Notes: generated by a model not told the origin, from the sequence alone. Shown: positions 33,280 to 42,839, numbered from the stretch's first letter. The stretch is 64,000 bases of DNA from Nocardioides aurantiacus (GCF_003752505.1 NZ_RKHO01000001.1:310001-374000), one strand, 5' to 3'. Made by a program: numbers and translations.

Positions 33280-35157
33280 GTGCACACCGTCGTCCTGCTC
33301 GTGGGCATCGTGGCCGTCGTGGTCGCGGTGGCCGCCGTCTGCGCCAAGCTCGACCTGCCCTCGCCGCTGGTGCTGATCCTGGTCGGTGTCGTGGGCTCCT
33401 ACCTGCCCTTCGTGCCCGACGTGACCCTCGAGCCCGAGGTGGTCCTCTTCGGCCTGCTCCCACCCCTGCTGTACGCCGCGGCGCTGCAGACGAGCCTGGT
33501 CGACTTCAACGCCAACCGACGGCCGATCCTGCTGCTGTCGGTGGGGCTGGTCATCCTCACCACGTTCGGGGTGGGCGTGGTCGTGCACGCGCTGCTGCCG
33601 GGCGTCGGCTGGGCCGGTGCGCTGGCCATCGGGGCGGTCGTGGCGCCGCCCGACGCCGTGGCGGCGACCTCGATCGGCCGCCGGATCGGGCTGCCGCGGC
33701 GGGTGGTGACGATCCTGGAGGGCGAGTCGCTGCTCAACGACGCCACCGCCCTGGTCGCGCTGAACACCGCCATCGCGGCGATCGTGTCCTGGCGGGTCGT
33801 GGGTGCCGACTTCGCGATCGCGGCCTTCGGTGGCGTGGCCGTCGGGCTGGCCTTCTACGTCGTGATCGGCTTCGCCCGCAAGCACGTCACGCAGACCACG
33901 CTGGACACCGCGCTGGGGCTGCTGACGCCGTTCGCGGCCTTCGTGGCGGCCGAGGAGATCGCCGTACCCACCTCCACGGACCACGTCGCCCACCCCTCGG
34001 GCGTGGTGGCGGTCGTGGTCGCCGGGCTGCTGCTCGGGCACCGGTCGGCGATGCTGCAGAACGCCCAGTCGCGGATCGCCGAGCGGCTCAACTGGCGCAG
34101 CATCCAGTTCCTGCTCGAGAGCGCGGTGTTCCTGCTGATCGGCCTGCAGGCCCGCGACATCATCAGCAACGCCTTCGGCGCCGAGGCCAGCACGACCCGG
34201 GTGCTCGCGCTGTGCGTCGCGACGCTGGTCACGGTCGTGGCCATCCGGATGGCGTGGGTGTTCTTCTCCCGCTACGCGCTGGTGCGGCCCGGGCCCGACG
34301 GCAGCGGCAAGGTGCCGCCGTGGACCTACACCTTCCTGCTCGGCTGGGCCGGCATGCGCGGCGTGGTCACCCTCGCGGCGGCGTTCATCATCCCGACCGA
34401 GTTCCCCTACCGCGACGTGCTGCTGCTCATCGCCTTCTTCGTCACCGCCGGCACCCTGCTGCTCCAGGGCGCGTCGCTGCCGTGGGTGGCGAGGCGGCTG
34501 CGGGTGCCCTCGCCCGACCCGGCCGCCGACGCGCTGCTGCGGGCCAACGTCCTGCACCAGGCCTCGCAGGCCGGTCTCGGCCGCCTCGACGAGCTGGCCG
34601 CCGAGGACCCCCACGACGTCGCGACCACCATCCGCGACCGGGTGCAGCGCCGCGACTTCGCCGCCTGGGAGCGTGTCGGCCCGCAGGGGGCCGAGAACCC
34701 CAGCGAGACCTACAACCGGTGGCGCCGCGAGATGATCGACGTCGAGCGCGGCCGCGTGCTGGAGATCCGCAGCACCGGGACGGTGCCGCACGAGGTGATC
34801 GACGAGGTGCTGGCCATGCTCGACGTGGAGGAGTCGATGCTCGACCACAGCAGCGCCGAGCGCGAGCGCGTCCGCGGGGCCGACGCGGCCGCCTTCGAGG
34901 GCGACTGCGAGCACCTGCGGAAGGTGCGGCCGCCGGTCGAGCCCGACAGCGCGGGGGAGTGCACCGACTGCCTGCGCGAGGGCACCACCTGGGTGCACCT
35001 GCGGATGTGCGTGGTGTGCGGCCACATCGCCTGCTGCGACTCCTCGCCGCAGCGGCACGCCAGCGTGCACCACGAGCAGACCGGCCACGAGGTGATGCGC
35101 TCGGCCGAGCCCGGCGAGGACTGGCGCTGGTGCTTCGTCGACCAGGTGACCGGCTGA
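33280..35157 (+). CDS. CPA1-type Na+/H+ antiporter with C-terminal UBP-type zinc finger
   Basis: A 625-aa protein with two parts. Residues 1-420 or so form about 12 membrane helices of a cation/proton antiporter; VVAPPDAVAATSIGRR and EGESLLNDATALVAL are the ion-binding and family motifs. After a cytosolic stretch of about 120 charged residues comes an Ub-protease-type zinc finger (about 541-620): GDCEHL, ECTDCL, MCVVCGHIACCD and HASVHHEQTGHEV supply the Cys and His ligands. In eukaryotes this finger binds a free C-terminal Gly-Gly; its bacterial role is unknown. The GTG at 33280 has an AGAGGAG ribosome binding site. The gene interrupts the men cluster. Confidence 0.88.
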   Translation: MHTVVLLVGIVAVVVAVAAVCAKLDLPSPLVLILVGVVGSYLPFVPDVTLEPEVVLFGLLPPLLYAAALQTSLVDFNANRRPILLLSVGLVILTTFGVGVVVHALLPGVGWAGALAIGAVVAPPDAVAATSIGRRIGLPRRVVTILEGESLLNDATALVALNTAIAAIVSWRVVGADFAIAAFGGVAVGLAFYVVIGFARKHVTQTTLDTALGLLTPFAAFVAAEEIAVPTSTDHVAHPSGVVAVVVAGLLLGHRSAMLQNAQSRIAERLNWRSIQFLLESAVFLLIGLQARDIISNAFGAEASTTRVLALCVATLVTVVAIRMAWVFFSRYALVRPGPDGSGKVPPWTYTFLLGWAGMRGVVTLAAAFIIPTEFPYRDVLLLIAFFVTAGTLLLQGASLPWVARRLRVPSPDPAADALLRANVLHQASQAGLGRLDELAAEDPHDVATTIRDRVQRRDFAAWERVGPQGAENPSETYNRWRREMIDVERGRVLEIRSTGTVPHEVIDEVLAMLDVEESMLDHSSAERERVRGADAAAFEGDCEHLRKVRPPVEPDSAGECTDCLREGTTWVHLRMCVVCGHIACCDSSPQRHASVHHEQTGHEVMRSAEPGEDWRWCFVDQVTG

Positions 35158-35169
35158 CCCGCCGCCACC

Positions 35170-35175
35170 TAGGTT
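35170..35175 (+). promoter_or_regulatory. -10 box for a leaderless MBL-hydrolase mRNA
   Basis: TAGGTT ends 7 nt before the ATG at 35183. Confidence 0.4.
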
Positions 35176-35182
35176 TGCTCCC

Positions 35183-35821
35183 ATGAGGATCACCAAGCTC
35201 GGCCACGCCTGCGTCCGCCTCGAGGTCGACGGTGCCGTCGTCGTGGTCGACCCGGGGGCGTTCACCCCCGAGGCCGACGCCACCGACGGCGCCACGGCGG
35301 TGCTGCTGACCCACGAGCACCCCGACCACTGGTCGGTGGACCACCTGCGCCGCACCGACGCGCCGGTCCACACCATCCGGGCGGTCGCCGACGCCGTGGT
35401 CGCCGCCGCCCCCGACCTCGCCGAGCGGCTGCGGGTCGTCGAGCCCGGCGAGAAGCTCGACGTCGGGGTCCCCGTCACCGTCGTCGGCGAGAAGCACGCG
35501 GTGATCCACCCCGAGCTGCCCCACTTCGACAACAGCGGCTACCTGCTCGACCTCGACGGCACGACGGTGTTCCACCCCGGCGACGCGCTGACCGTGCCCG
35601 GCGTACGCCCCGACGTGCTGCTGCTCCCGGTCAGCGCCCCGTGGCTGAAGCTCTCCGAGTGCATCGACTACGCCCGCGAGGTGGGGGCGCCGCGCAACGT
35701 CGCGATCCACGACGCGATCTACAGCGAGGTCGGCCACCAGGTCGCGGGCGGCATGCTCGACCGGTTCCTCGGCGCCCGCGACCAGACCTACACCCGCCTC
35801 GAGCCGGGCACCGACGCGTGA
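35183..35821 (+). CDS. MBL-fold metallo-hydrolase (UlaG-like)
   Basis: A 212-aa metallo-beta-lactamase-fold hydrolase. The metal motif HxHxDH is in LLTHEHPDHWSVDHL (about 48-62), with further ligand regions GEKHAVIHPELP and VFHPGDALTVPG. It opens MRITKLGHACVRLEVDGAVV, typical of the UlaG/YtnP-like branch that acts on small phosphorylated or lactone substrates. The real substrate is unknown. Its stop overlaps the next gene. Confidence 0.85.
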   Translation: MRITKLGHACVRLEVDGAVVVVDPGAFTPEADATDGATAVLLTHEHPDHWSVDHLRRTDAPVHTIRAVADAVVAAAPDLAERLRVVEPGEKLDVGVPVTVVGEKHAVIHPELPHFDNSGYLLDLDGTTVFHPGDALTVPGVRPDVLLLPVSAPWLKLSECIDYAREVGAPRNVAIHDAIYSEVGHQVAGGMLDRFLGARDQTYTRLEPGTDA

Positions 35822-36441
35822 TCGACTGGCTGCGCGACCGCTCGGTCTGGGAGCTGGTCTGGCTCACGCTGCTCCTGCTCGTCGTCCTGACGGTCCTCTC
35901 GGCGTTCGCGACCCGCGCGCTGGTGCGCCGCGGCATGCGGGCGCCGTTCGTGATCCGGTTCTTCAACCGGATCCAGGAGCGCGTCGTGGACGTCGTCAAG
36001 CGCCCGATCACCATCGCGGTGCTCGACGAGGTCGCCGACGTCATCCAGACCGGCCACTACACCCGCAACATCTCCGCCGCCCTGGTGGAGAACCACGACG
36101 CCCTGATCGCCCTGGTCTCGGAGAAGGTCCGCAACGACCCCTCGTCGCGCGTCGTCAGCCGGCTGCCGGGCTACGACGCGATCGTCGGCCAGGTCAGCGA
36201 GACCACGCTGCGGGTGCTCATCGAGATGCTCGGCGACCCGCGCATGGACGAGCTCGTCTCCGACCTGCTGCGCAACAACCTGCAGCAGATCAAGCTCGCC
36301 GTGCGCGAGCGGCAGAACGAGGCGGTGCCGGCGCACACCCCGCCCGACCCCGTGCCGCCGCACCTGCGCCACATCTCGCCGATGACGGGGCCGGTCCCCG
36401 GTGGCGGTCCCGGCTCGGCGTACGACGCGACGGGGCGGTAG
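35818..36441 (+). CDS. Conserved membrane-anchored protein, unknown function
   Basis: A 207-aa protein with one N-terminal membrane helix (about 13-33, WLTLLLLVVLTVLSAFATRA) and a cytoplasmic, mostly helical body, including FFNRIQERVVDVVKRPITIA and a leucine-rich stretch near 150-170, ending in a Pro/Gly-rich tail. I recognise no domain. The GTG overlaps the stop of the MBL gene, so the two are translated together and may function together. Confidence 0.7.
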   Translation: MIDWLRDRSVWELVWLTLLLLVVLTVLSAFATRALVRRGMRAPFVIRFFNRIQERVVDVVKRPITIAVLDEVADVIQTGHYTRNISAALVENHDALIALVSEKVRNDPSSRVVSRLPGYDAIVGQVSETTLRVLIEMLGDPRMDELVSDLLRNNLQQIKLAVRERQNEAVPAHTPPDPVPPHLRHISPMTGPVPGGGPGSAYDATGR

Positions 36442-36454
36442 CCGACCCTCAGGC

Positions 36455-37774
36455 TCAGGCGGGACCGGGGCCGAGCGCGTCGCGCACCGGCAGGAACTTC
36501 GCCTGCGCCTCGGCGAGCTCGGCCGCCGGGTCGGAGCCCGCGACCACGCCGCAGCCCGCGAACAGCCGGACCGTCGCCGGGTCGGCCGGGTCGACCTCGG
36601 CCGAGCGCAGCGCGATGCCGAACTCGCCGTCGCCGTGGGCGTCCATCCACCCGACCGGCGCCGCGTAGCGGCCCCGGTCCATGCCCTCGATCTCCTCGAT
36701 CAGCTCGACCGCGACCTTGGTGGGCGTCCCGCCCACGGCGGCCGAGGGGTGCAGCGCCGCGGCGAGGTCGAGCACGCTGGCCCCGGCGGCGCCGGCCGAC
36801 TCGTGGTGGTCGTGGACCACGCCGGTCACGTCGGTCGCCAGGTGCATCACGTTGGGCAGGTGCAGCACGAACGGCACCTCCGGGACGTTGGTCGAGGAGC
36901 AGTACGGCGACAGCGACTCGGCGACCGAGCGGACGGCGTACTCGTGCTCCTCGAGGTCCTTGGAGGAGCGGGCCAGCTGGCCGGCGAGCCCGGCGTCGCG
37001 GGCGTCGTCGCCGGTGCGGCGGATGGTGCCGGCGAGCACGCGGGAGGTGACCAGCCCGCGCTCGCGTCGTACGAGCATCTCGGGGGTCGCGCCGAACATC
37101 CCCTCGACGTGGAAGGTCCAGCACATGGCGTAGTCGCCGGCCAGGCGGTGCAGCGGCCAGCGGACGTCGACGGGTGCGGCGGCCGTGGCCAGCAGGTCGC
37201 GGGCCAGCACGACCTTCTCCAGGTCGCCCTCGCCGATGCGCCCGACGGCGTCGGCGACCACCGACTCCCAGGCGGCACCGCTCATCGCGCCGTCGGCGAA
37301 GGTGACCTCGCGCGGCGGGGCGGGCCGCTCGCGACGCGCCAGGGCGGCGAGGTCGGGCAGCGCGGGTGTCCCGCCCGAGCCGGTGACGGTCACCCAGGCG
37401 CGGCCCTCGCGACGACCCACCAGGACCTCGGGCACGACCAGCAGGCTGTCGCCGGGCTCGTCGGCGAAGCCGAAGCTGCCCAGGGCGACCAGGCCGGTGC
37501 CGGGCACCTCGACCTCGTCGGTGACCGCGGCGGCGCCCGCGACCTCGCGCCACCAGTCGGAGGCGTCGGCGAACCGGTCGTGGCCCGACGTACGGCACCG
37601 GGCGGCCACGCCCCAGGCCACCAGGCCGTCGCCGCGGCGCAGCCACGCCATCGGCTCGGCGCCCGCGGGGAGCAGGTCGAGCAGGTCGGTCGGCAGCGCG
37701 CTGGGGGGCAGCTCGACGGTCCTCGTCACCAGTGGTCGGCCGGTCGCGCTCGGCGACGGCGACGGGCTGCTCAC
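36455..37774 (-). CDS. menF: Isochorismate synthase
   Basis: A 439-aa chorismate-utilising enzyme that converts chorismate to isochorismate, the entry step of menaquinone synthesis. The C-terminal two thirds carry the family motifs ATPEMLVRRERGLVTSRVLA, LHPSAAVGGTPTKVA, YAAPVGWMDAHGDGEFGIAL and RLFAGCGVVAGSDP. An isochorismate synthase in a men cluster is most simply MenF rather than a siderophore enzyme, since no siderophore genes are near. The GTG at 37774 has a TAGATT box 6 nt before it. Confidence 0.9.
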   Translation of the reverse strand: MSSPSPSPSATGRPLVTRTVELPPSALPTDLLDLLPAGAEPMAWLRRGDGLVAWGVAARCRTSGHDRFADASDWWREVAGAAAVTDEVEVPGTGLVALGSFGFADEPGDSLLVVPEVLVGRREGRAWVTVTGSGGTPALPDLAALARRERPAPPREVTFADGAMSGAAWESVVADAVGRIGEGDLEKVVLARDLLATAAAPVDVRWPLHRLAGDYAMCWTFHVEGMFGATPEMLVRRERGLVTSRVLAGTIRRTGDDARDAGLAGQLARSSKDLEEHEYAVRSVAESLSPYCSSTNVPEVPFVLHLPNVMHLATDVTGVVHDHHESAGAAGASVLDLAAALHPSAAVGGTPTKVAVELIEEIEGMDRGRYAAPVGWMDAHGDGEFGIALRSAEVDPADPATVRLFAGCGVVAGSDPAAELAEAQAKFLPVRDALGPGPA

Positions 37775-37780
37775 CCCTCG

Positions 37781-37786
37781 AATCTA
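37781..37786 (-). promoter_or_regulatory. -10 box for a leaderless menF mRNA
   Basis: TAGATT on the minus strand ends 6 nt before the GTG at 37774. Confidence 0.45.
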
Positions 37787-37833
37787 CGGGAGCGGTGCAT
37801 CCGTCCTCGCGCAGACCCCGCGCCCGTGGCCCC

Positions 37834-38826
37834 TCAGGACCAGTGGACGACGACCTTGTCGCCGACCGAGACCTGGTCGTAGAGCCAGGTGATGCCGGGG
37901 AGGTCGCGGACGTTGACGCAGCCGTGGGAGGCGCCGGCGTAGCCACGGGCGGCGAAGTCGGCGGAGTAGTGGACCGCCTGGCCGCCGGAGAAGAACATCG
38001 CGAACGGCATCGGGGAGTCGTAGAGCGACGAGACGTGGTCGCGCGACTTGCTCTCGACGGAGAACAGGCCTTCGCGGGTCGGGGTGTAGGAGGAGCCGAA
38101 GCGCACCGAGACCGACCGCAGCACCTTCCCGTCGACGACCCACCGCAGCGTGCGGCTCGTCTTGTCGATGCACAGGGCCCGACCGGTCCGGCAGCGCGGG
38201 TCCAGCGCCGCGGACGTGTCGCCGTCGCCGGGGAACCGGTTGGCGAGCTCGTCGCGGGTGGGCTCGCGGGTCATGGCCGCCAGCCGGTCGCGGGTGCGCT
38301 GGTCGACGTACCCCGTGACGGCGATGCCGCGCCTGGCCTGGAACCCGCGCACGGCCGTCTCGGTCGCCGTGCCGTAGTCGTCGGTGACGTCGCCGACGAA
38401 CCACGCCACCTGGCGCAGTCGCGACTGCAGCTCGCGGACCGCGGCGCCCGCGTCGCCGGGACCCAGCAGCCGGGGACCGGGCCGGGGCACCTGCCGGGGC
38501 CGCTCGGCGGGCAGCGGCGCGCGCGCCGCGACGGTGCCGCGACCGCTCACCGACCCGGCGGGGGACGCAGAAGGGGAAGCGGAGACGGACGCGGACGGGG
38601 AGGCGGACGGCGCGACGCCGACCGACGGTGAGGTCGTGGGCTCGGCCGCGGCGGGGGAGGCGAGGTCCGCGCCCGGCCCGTCGAGCAGCCCGCCCCGGGT
38701 GACGGCCCAGCCCGCGGCCGAGGTCACCCCCACCACGGCCAGCAGCATCGCGAGGCCCGCGACCCCGGCGCGCGCCCGACCCCTGCGTCCACGAGACCCA
38801 CCCGACCCACCCGACCCACCCGACAT
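37834..38826 (-). CDS. L,D-transpeptidase (YkuD) with peptidoglycan-binding domain
   Basis: A 330-aa exported enzyme that makes 3-3 cross-links in peptidoglycan or attaches proteins to it. A Gly/Ser/Arg-rich start leads to a membrane or signal helix (about 22-44), a Ser/Pro/Ala-rich linker, a peptidoglycan-binding motif (GPGDAGAAVRELQSRLRQV) and the C-terminal YkuD domain with the catalytic triad region HYSADF and SHGCVNVRDLP, including the active Cys. In-frame starts also exist at 38835 and 38841; 38826 has GAGG at better spacing. Confidence 0.88.
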   Translation of the reverse strand: MSGGSGGSGGSRGRRGRARAGVAGLAMLLAVVGVTSAAGWAVTRGGLLDGPGADLASPAAAEPTTSPSVGVAPSASPSASVSASPSASPAGSVSGRGTVAARAPLPAERPRQVPRPGPRLLGPGDAGAAVRELQSRLRQVAWFVGDVTDDYGTATETAVRGFQARRGIAVTGYVDQRTRDRLAAMTREPTRDELANRFPGDGDTSAALDPRCRTGRALCIDKTSRTLRWVVDGKVLRSVSVRFGSSYTPTREGLFSVESKSRDHVSSLYDSPMPFAMFFSGGQAVHYSADFAARGYAGASHGCVNVRDLPGITWLYDQVSVGDKVVVHWS

Positions 38827-38897
38827 GCGCCCCATCCTCACCCGCGGAGGGCCCGGACGGTGGAGGACGCACCGGGAAGGCCCGGGGTCCTGGGGCC

Positions 38898-38903
38898 TAG
38901 GGT
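38898..38903 (+). promoter_or_regulatory. -10 box for a leaderless menG mRNA
   Basis: TAGGGT ends 6 nt before the GTG at 38910. Confidence 0.45.
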
Positions 38904-38909
38904 TCGGGG

Positions 38910-39599
38910 GTGACCCGCGCGAGCCTGGCCAAGCGACCTGCCGAGGTGCAGGCGATGTTCGACGACGTGGCCAAGCGCTACGACCTCACCAACGACGTGC
39001 TCTCGCTGGGCCAGGACCGCCGCTGGCGGCACGCCGTGGTGCGCGCCGTCGACCCGCGGCCGGGGGAGCGGGTGCTCGACCTCGCGGCCGGGACGGGCAC
39101 GTCCTCGCAGCCGTTCCGAGACCTCGGCGCCGAGGTGGTCCCCTGCGACTTCTCGGTCGGGATGCTCCGGGTCGGCAAGCAGGCCCGCCCGGCGCTGCCC
39201 TTCACGGCCGGCGACGCCACCCGGCTGCCCTTCGCCGACGACAGCTTCGACGCGGTGACCATCTCCTTCGGCCTGCGCAACGTCGTCGACCCGGACGCCG
39301 GCCTGCGCGAGATGCTGCGCGTCACCCGGCCCGGCGGCCGGCTGGTGGTCTGCGAGTTCTCCAGCCCCACCAACGCGGCCTTCCGCACCGTCTACCTCAA
39401 CTACCTGATGCGAGCGCTGCCGCCGATCGCCCGGGGGGTCTCGTCGAGCCCCGACGCCTACGTCTACCTCGCCGAGTCGATCCGCGAGTGGCCCGACCAG
39501 CCGGCCCTGGCGGCCCGTCTGGAGACCGCCGGCTGGCGGGCGCCGCAGTGGCGCAACCTCTCCGGCGGCATCGTGGCGCTGCACCGCGCCACGGCCTAG
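38910..39599 (+). CDS. menG: Demethylmenaquinone methyltransferase
   Basis: A 229-aa SAM-dependent methyltransferase of the UbiE/MenG family that performs the final C-methylation of menaquinone. Family motifs: [20 protein letters not shown] at the start, SAM motif [32 protein letters not shown], and the end GGIVALHRA. It lies immediately upstream of nuoA, whose product's complex reduces menaquinone, but has its own predicted leaderless promoter, and 189 nt with a Rex operator separate it from nuoA. Confidence 0.95.
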   Translation: MTRASLAKRPAEVQAMFDDVAKRYDLTNDVLSLGQDRRWRHAVVRAVDPRPGERVLDLAAGTGTSSQPFRDLGAEVVPCDFSVGMLRVGKQARPALPFTAGDATRLPFADDSFDAVTISFGLRNVVDPDAGLREMLRVTRPGGRLVVCEFSSPTNAAFRTVYLNYLMRALPPIARGVSSSPDAYVYLAESIREWPDQPALAARLETAGWRAPQWRNLSGGIVALHRATA

Positions 39600-39684
39600 C
39601 GCCTCGTAATTAGGCAAGCCCGCCGTGCGTTAAATCCGCTGGTCAGGGGGCTGTCGGACCCGTCTGTCAGGGTGGCGGGGCAGG

Positions 39685-39714
39685 TTCGCCAACTGTGACG
39701 TGGGCCTCTATGCT
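39685..39714 (+). promoter_or_regulatory. Possible promoter of the nuo operon
   Basis: TATGCT (39709-39714) is a good -10 element; 18 nt upstream lies a weak -35, TTCGCC (39685-39690). The predicted start near 39721 leaves a leader of about 70 nt and lies about 10 nt before the Rex operator. Confidence 0.4.
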
Positions 39715-39730
39715 GGGCCGTCGTCGGAGT

Positions 39731-39748
39731 TCGTGAAGAACTTCACAA
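39731..39748 (+). promoter_or_regulatory. Rex operator upstream of nuoA
   Basis: TCGTGAAGAACTTCACAA matches TTGTGAA-N4-TTCACAA at 13 of 14 defined bases. It is 40 nt before the nuoA ATG, just downstream of the predicted transcription start, a position where a repressor blocks initiation or early elongation. nuo is a known Rex target in Streptomyces. Confidence 0.85.
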
Positions 39749-39788
39749 CTGCACCAACGCTGATGATCGAGCTGGTCCGAGGGGGATC

Positions 39789-40148
39789 ATGGAGCTCTAC
39801 ACGCCCGTGCTGGCACTGGCGGCCCTGGCCGCCGGCTTCGCAGTCTTCTCCGTCGTCGTCAGCTCGCTCACGGGTCCGGCGCGCGCCAACCGCGCCAAGC
39901 TGGACTCCTACGAGTGCGGCATCGAGCCCACGCCCCAGCCCGTCGGCGGGGGTCGTTTCCCGGTGCGGTACTACATCACCGCGATGATGTTCATCATCTT
40001 CGACATCGAGATCGTCTTTCTCTACCCCATCGCCGTGGCCTTCGACCAGATGGCGTTGTTCGGCCTGATCGAGATGGTGCTGTTCATCATCCCGGTCTTC
40101 GTCGCCTACACCTACGTGTGGAAGCGCGGCGGGCTGGAGTGGGACTAG
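39789..40148 (+). CDS. nuoA: NADH-quinone oxidoreductase subunit A
   Basis: A 119-aa membrane subunit of complex I with three helices. It has the family segment KLDSYECGIEPTPQPVG and RYYITAMMFIIFDIEIVFLY, whose acidic residues lie near the quinone channel. The ATG follows GAGGGGG. It leads a 14-gene operon in the standard A-to-N order, running to 55658 with almost every start and stop overlapping. Confidence 0.97.
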   Translation: MELYTPVLALAALAAGFAVFSVVVSSLTGPARANRAKLDSYECGIEPTPQPVGGGRFPVRYYITAMMFIIFDIEIVFLYPIAVAFDQMALFGLIEMVLFIIPVFVAYTYVWKRGGLEWD

Positions 40149-40180
40149 TGGTCCTCACCGGACCGGTTTGGTTGTGAGTC

Positions 40181-40735
40181 ATGGGACTTGAGGAGAAGCT
40201 CCCCAGCGGGGTGCTGCTGACCACCGTCGAGGGCGTCGCGGGCTACATGCGCAAGGCGTCGTTCTGGCCGGCCACGTTCGGACTGGCCTGCTGCGCCATC
40301 GAGATGATGACCAGCGGCGGTCCGAAGTACGACCTCGCGCGCTTCGGCATGGAGGTCTTCCGGGCCAGCCCGCGCCAGGCCGACCTGATGATCGTCGCCG
40401 GTCGGGTCAGCCAGAAGATGGCCCCGGTGCTGCGCCAGATCTACGACCAGATGGCCGAGCCCAAGTGGGTGCTGGCCATGGGTGTGTGCGCCAGCTCCGG
40501 CGGCATGTTCAACAACTACTCGATCGTGCAGGGCGTGGACCACGTCGTCCCCGTCGACATGTACCTCCCCGGCTGCCCGCCGCGGCCCGAGATGCTCATC
40601 GACGCGATCCTCAAGCTGCACGACCAGGTCCAGGCCACCAAGCTCGGCCCGAACCGCCTGGCCGAGATCGAGGAGCAGGAGACCGCCGGGCTCAACGCGC
40701 TGCCGACCGGGCAGCTGAAGGGCCTGATGAGGTGA
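40181..40735 (+). CDS. nuoB: NADH-quinone oxidoreductase subunit B
   Basis: A 184-aa peripheral subunit carrying the terminal [4Fe-4S] cluster N2, which hands electrons to menaquinone. The ligands are the adjacent Cys pair in [11 protein letters not shown], the Cys in [15 protein letters not shown] and the Cys in [12 protein letters not shown]. It begins 32 nt after nuoA, the largest internal gap of the operon. Confidence 0.97.
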   Translation: MGLEEKLPSGVLLTTVEGVAGYMRKASFWPATFGLACCAIEMMTSGGPKYDLARFGMEVFRASPRQADLMIVAGRVSQKMAPVLRQIYDQMAEPKWVLAMGVCASSGGMFNNYSIVQGVDHVVPVDMYLPGCPPRPEMLIDAILKLHDQVQATKLGPNRLAEIEEQETAGLNALPTGQLKGLMR

Positions 40736-41487
40736 GCGACGACACGACCGGCACCAACCCCGAGACCCGCGCCGAGCCCGGGACCGAGGTCGACAGCACC
40801 GACCGGATGCCCGAGAACGTCCCCGACCACGAGGGCGAGCAGATCGGCCGCCGCCAGGGCATGTTCGGCGTCCGCGGCACCGGCGACACCTCCGGCTACG
40901 GCGGCCTCGACCGCCCGGTGCAGATGCCGGGCAGCACCCCGCCCCCCTACGGCGGCTGGATGGACGACGTCGCGGCCGCGCTGGCCGAGGCCGCCCGCTC
41001 CGCCGGCGTCGAGTCGGCGGTCGAGCGCGTCGTGGTCCACCGCGGCGAGATCACCTTCTTCGTGCGGCGCGAGCACCTGCGTGCCCTGGCCGCCCGGCTC
41101 CGTGACGACGACGCCCTGCGCTTCGAGCTGTGCTCGGGCGTCAGCGGCGTGCACTACCCCGACGACCGCGGCCGCGAGCTGCACGTCGTCTACCACCTGC
41201 TGTCGATGACCCACAACCGCCGCGTGCGGATCGAGGTCACGGCACCGGACGCCGATCCCCACGTGCCGAGCGTGGTGGCGACGTACCCGACGGCTGACTG
41301 GCACGAGCGCGAGGTCTTCGACTTCTTCGGCGTGGTCTTCGACGGCCACCCGGCGCTGACGCGCATCCAGATGCCGGACGACTGGCCGGGCCACCCCCAG
41401 CGCAAGGACTACCCCCTGGGCGGCATCCCGGTCGAGTACAAGGGCGGGACGGTCCCCCCGCCCGACCAGCGGAGGAGCTACAACTGA
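40732..41487 (+). CDS. nuoC: NADH-quinone oxidoreductase subunit C
   Basis: A 251-aa peripheral-arm subunit. The conserved C-terminal part has [20 protein letters not shown] and [16 protein letters not shown]. The first 75 or so residues are an extra Asp/Glu/Pro-rich segment not seen in short NuoC proteins. The GTG overlaps the end of nuoB, and the gene is separate from nuoD, unlike the fused form in E. coli. Confidence 0.96.
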   Translation: MSDDTTGTNPETRAEPGTEVDSTDRMPENVPDHEGEQIGRRQGMFGVRGTGDTSGYGGLDRPVQMPGSTPPPYGGWMDDVAAALAEAARSAGVESAVERVVVHRGEITFFVRREHLRALAARLRDDDALRFELCSGVSGVHYPDDRGRELHVVYHLLSMTHNRRVRIEVTAPDADPHVPSVVATYPTADWHEREVFDFFGVVFDGHPALTRIQMPDDWPGHPQRKDYPLGGIPVEYKGGTVPPPDQRRSYN

Positions 41488-42839
41488 TGAGCTCGACCAC
41501 CGAAGCACCGGACCCGTACGCCGCCACCGAGGCCGAGACCAGCCAGGGCCGCGTCTTCACCGTCACCGGCCAGGACTGGGACTCGATCACCCAGGGCATC
41601 GACGACGAGCACGACAACAAGGTCGTGGTCAACATGGGTCCGCAGCACCCCTCGACGCACGGGGTGCTCCGCCTGATCCTCGAGCTCGAGGGCGAGACGG
41701 TCACCGAGGCCCGCTGCGGCATCGGCTACCTCCACACCGGCATCGAGAAGAACATGGAGTACCGCTCCTGGGTGCAGGGCGTCACCTTCTGCACCCGGAT
41801 GGACTACCTCTCGCCGTTCTACAACGAGATGACCTACTGCATGGGCGTCGAGCGGCTGCTCGACATCGAGGCCGACATCCCCGAGAAGGCCCAGGTCATG
41901 CGGGTGCTCCTGATGGAGCTCAACCGCATCTCCTCCCACCTGGTGGCCATCGCCACCGGCGGCATGGAGATCGGCGCGCTGACCGTGATGACGATCGGGT
42001 TCCGCGAGCGCGAGCTGGTCCTCGACCTGTTCGAGCTGATCACCGGGCTGCGGATGAACCACGCGTTCATCCGTCCCGGCGGTGTCGCCCAGGACATGCC
42101 GGCCGGCGGCATCGACGCCATCCGCGACTTCGTGACGCTGATGAAGAAGCGCCTGCCCGAGTACGCCGCGCTGTGCAACGCCAACCCGATCTTCAAGGCC
42201 CGCCTGCAGGGCGTCGGCCACCTCGACCTGGCCGGCTGCCTGGCGCTGGGCATCACCGGTCCGGTGCTGCGCTCGACCGGCTACCCCTGGGACCTGCGCA
42301 AGACCCAGCCCTACTCCGGCTACGAGGACTACGAGTTCGACGTCCCGACCCGCGACTCGATGGACGCCTACGGCCGCTTCCGGATCCGCGTCGACGAGAT
42401 GTGGGAGTCGCTGAAGATCGTCGAGCAGGCCACCAACCGGCTGGCCGACCTCGAGGGCGCGCCGGTCATGGTCGGCGACAAGAAGATCGCCTGGCCCAGC
42501 CAGCTGGCCATCGGCAGCGACGGCATGGGCAACAGCCTGGACCACATCAAGCACATCATGGGCGAGTCCATGGAGGCGCTGATCCACCACTTCAAGCTGG
42601 TGACCGAGGGCTTCCGGGTGCCGGCCGGGCAGGCCTACGTGCCGGTCGAGTCGCCGCGCGGCGAGCTGGGCGCCCACGTCGTCTCCGACGGCGGCACCCG
42701 CCCCTTCCGGGCGCACTTCCGCGACCCGTCCTTCGTCAACCTGCAGGCGACCTCGGTGATGAGCGAGGGCGGCCAGGTGGCCGACGTCATCGTCGCGATC
42801 GCCTCGATCGACCCCGTCATGGGAGGAGTGGACCGATGA
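41487..42839 (+). CDS. nuoD: NADH-quinone oxidoreductase subunit D
   Basis: A 450-aa peripheral-arm subunit that forms the quinone-binding site with NuoB. It shows [20 protein letters not shown], with the conserved quinone-site His residues, [14 protein letters not shown] and the C-terminal [18 protein letters not shown]. The ATG shares bases with the nuoC stop (TGATG). Confidence 0.97.
   Translation: MSSTTEAPDPYAATEAETSQGRVFTVTGQDWDSITQGIDDEHDNKVVVNMGPQHPSTHGVLRLILELEGETVTEARCGIGYLHTGIEKNMEYRSWVQGVTFCTRMDYLSPFYNEMTYCMGVERLLDIEADIPEKAQVMRVLLMELNRISSHLVAIATGGMEIGALTVMTIGFRERELVLDLFELITGLRMNHAFIRPGGVAQDMPAGGIDAIRDFVTLMKKRLPEYAALCNANPIFKARLQGVGHLDLAGCLALGITGPVLRSTGYPWDLRKTQPYSGYEDYEFDVPTRDSMDAYGRFRIRVDEMWESLKIVEQATNRLADLEGAPVMVGDKKIAWPSQLAIGSDGMGNSLDHIKHIMGESMEALIHHFKLVTEGFRVPAGQAYVPVESPRGELGAHVVSDGGTRPFRAHFRDPSFVNLQATSVMSEGGQVADVIVAIASIDPVMGGVDR

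Noticed and set aside
39600-39684. A small gene or hairpin in the menG-nuoA gap upstream of the nuo promoter
   Set aside because: No open frame has a credible start, and the GCCT/AGGC pairing is only four bases long.
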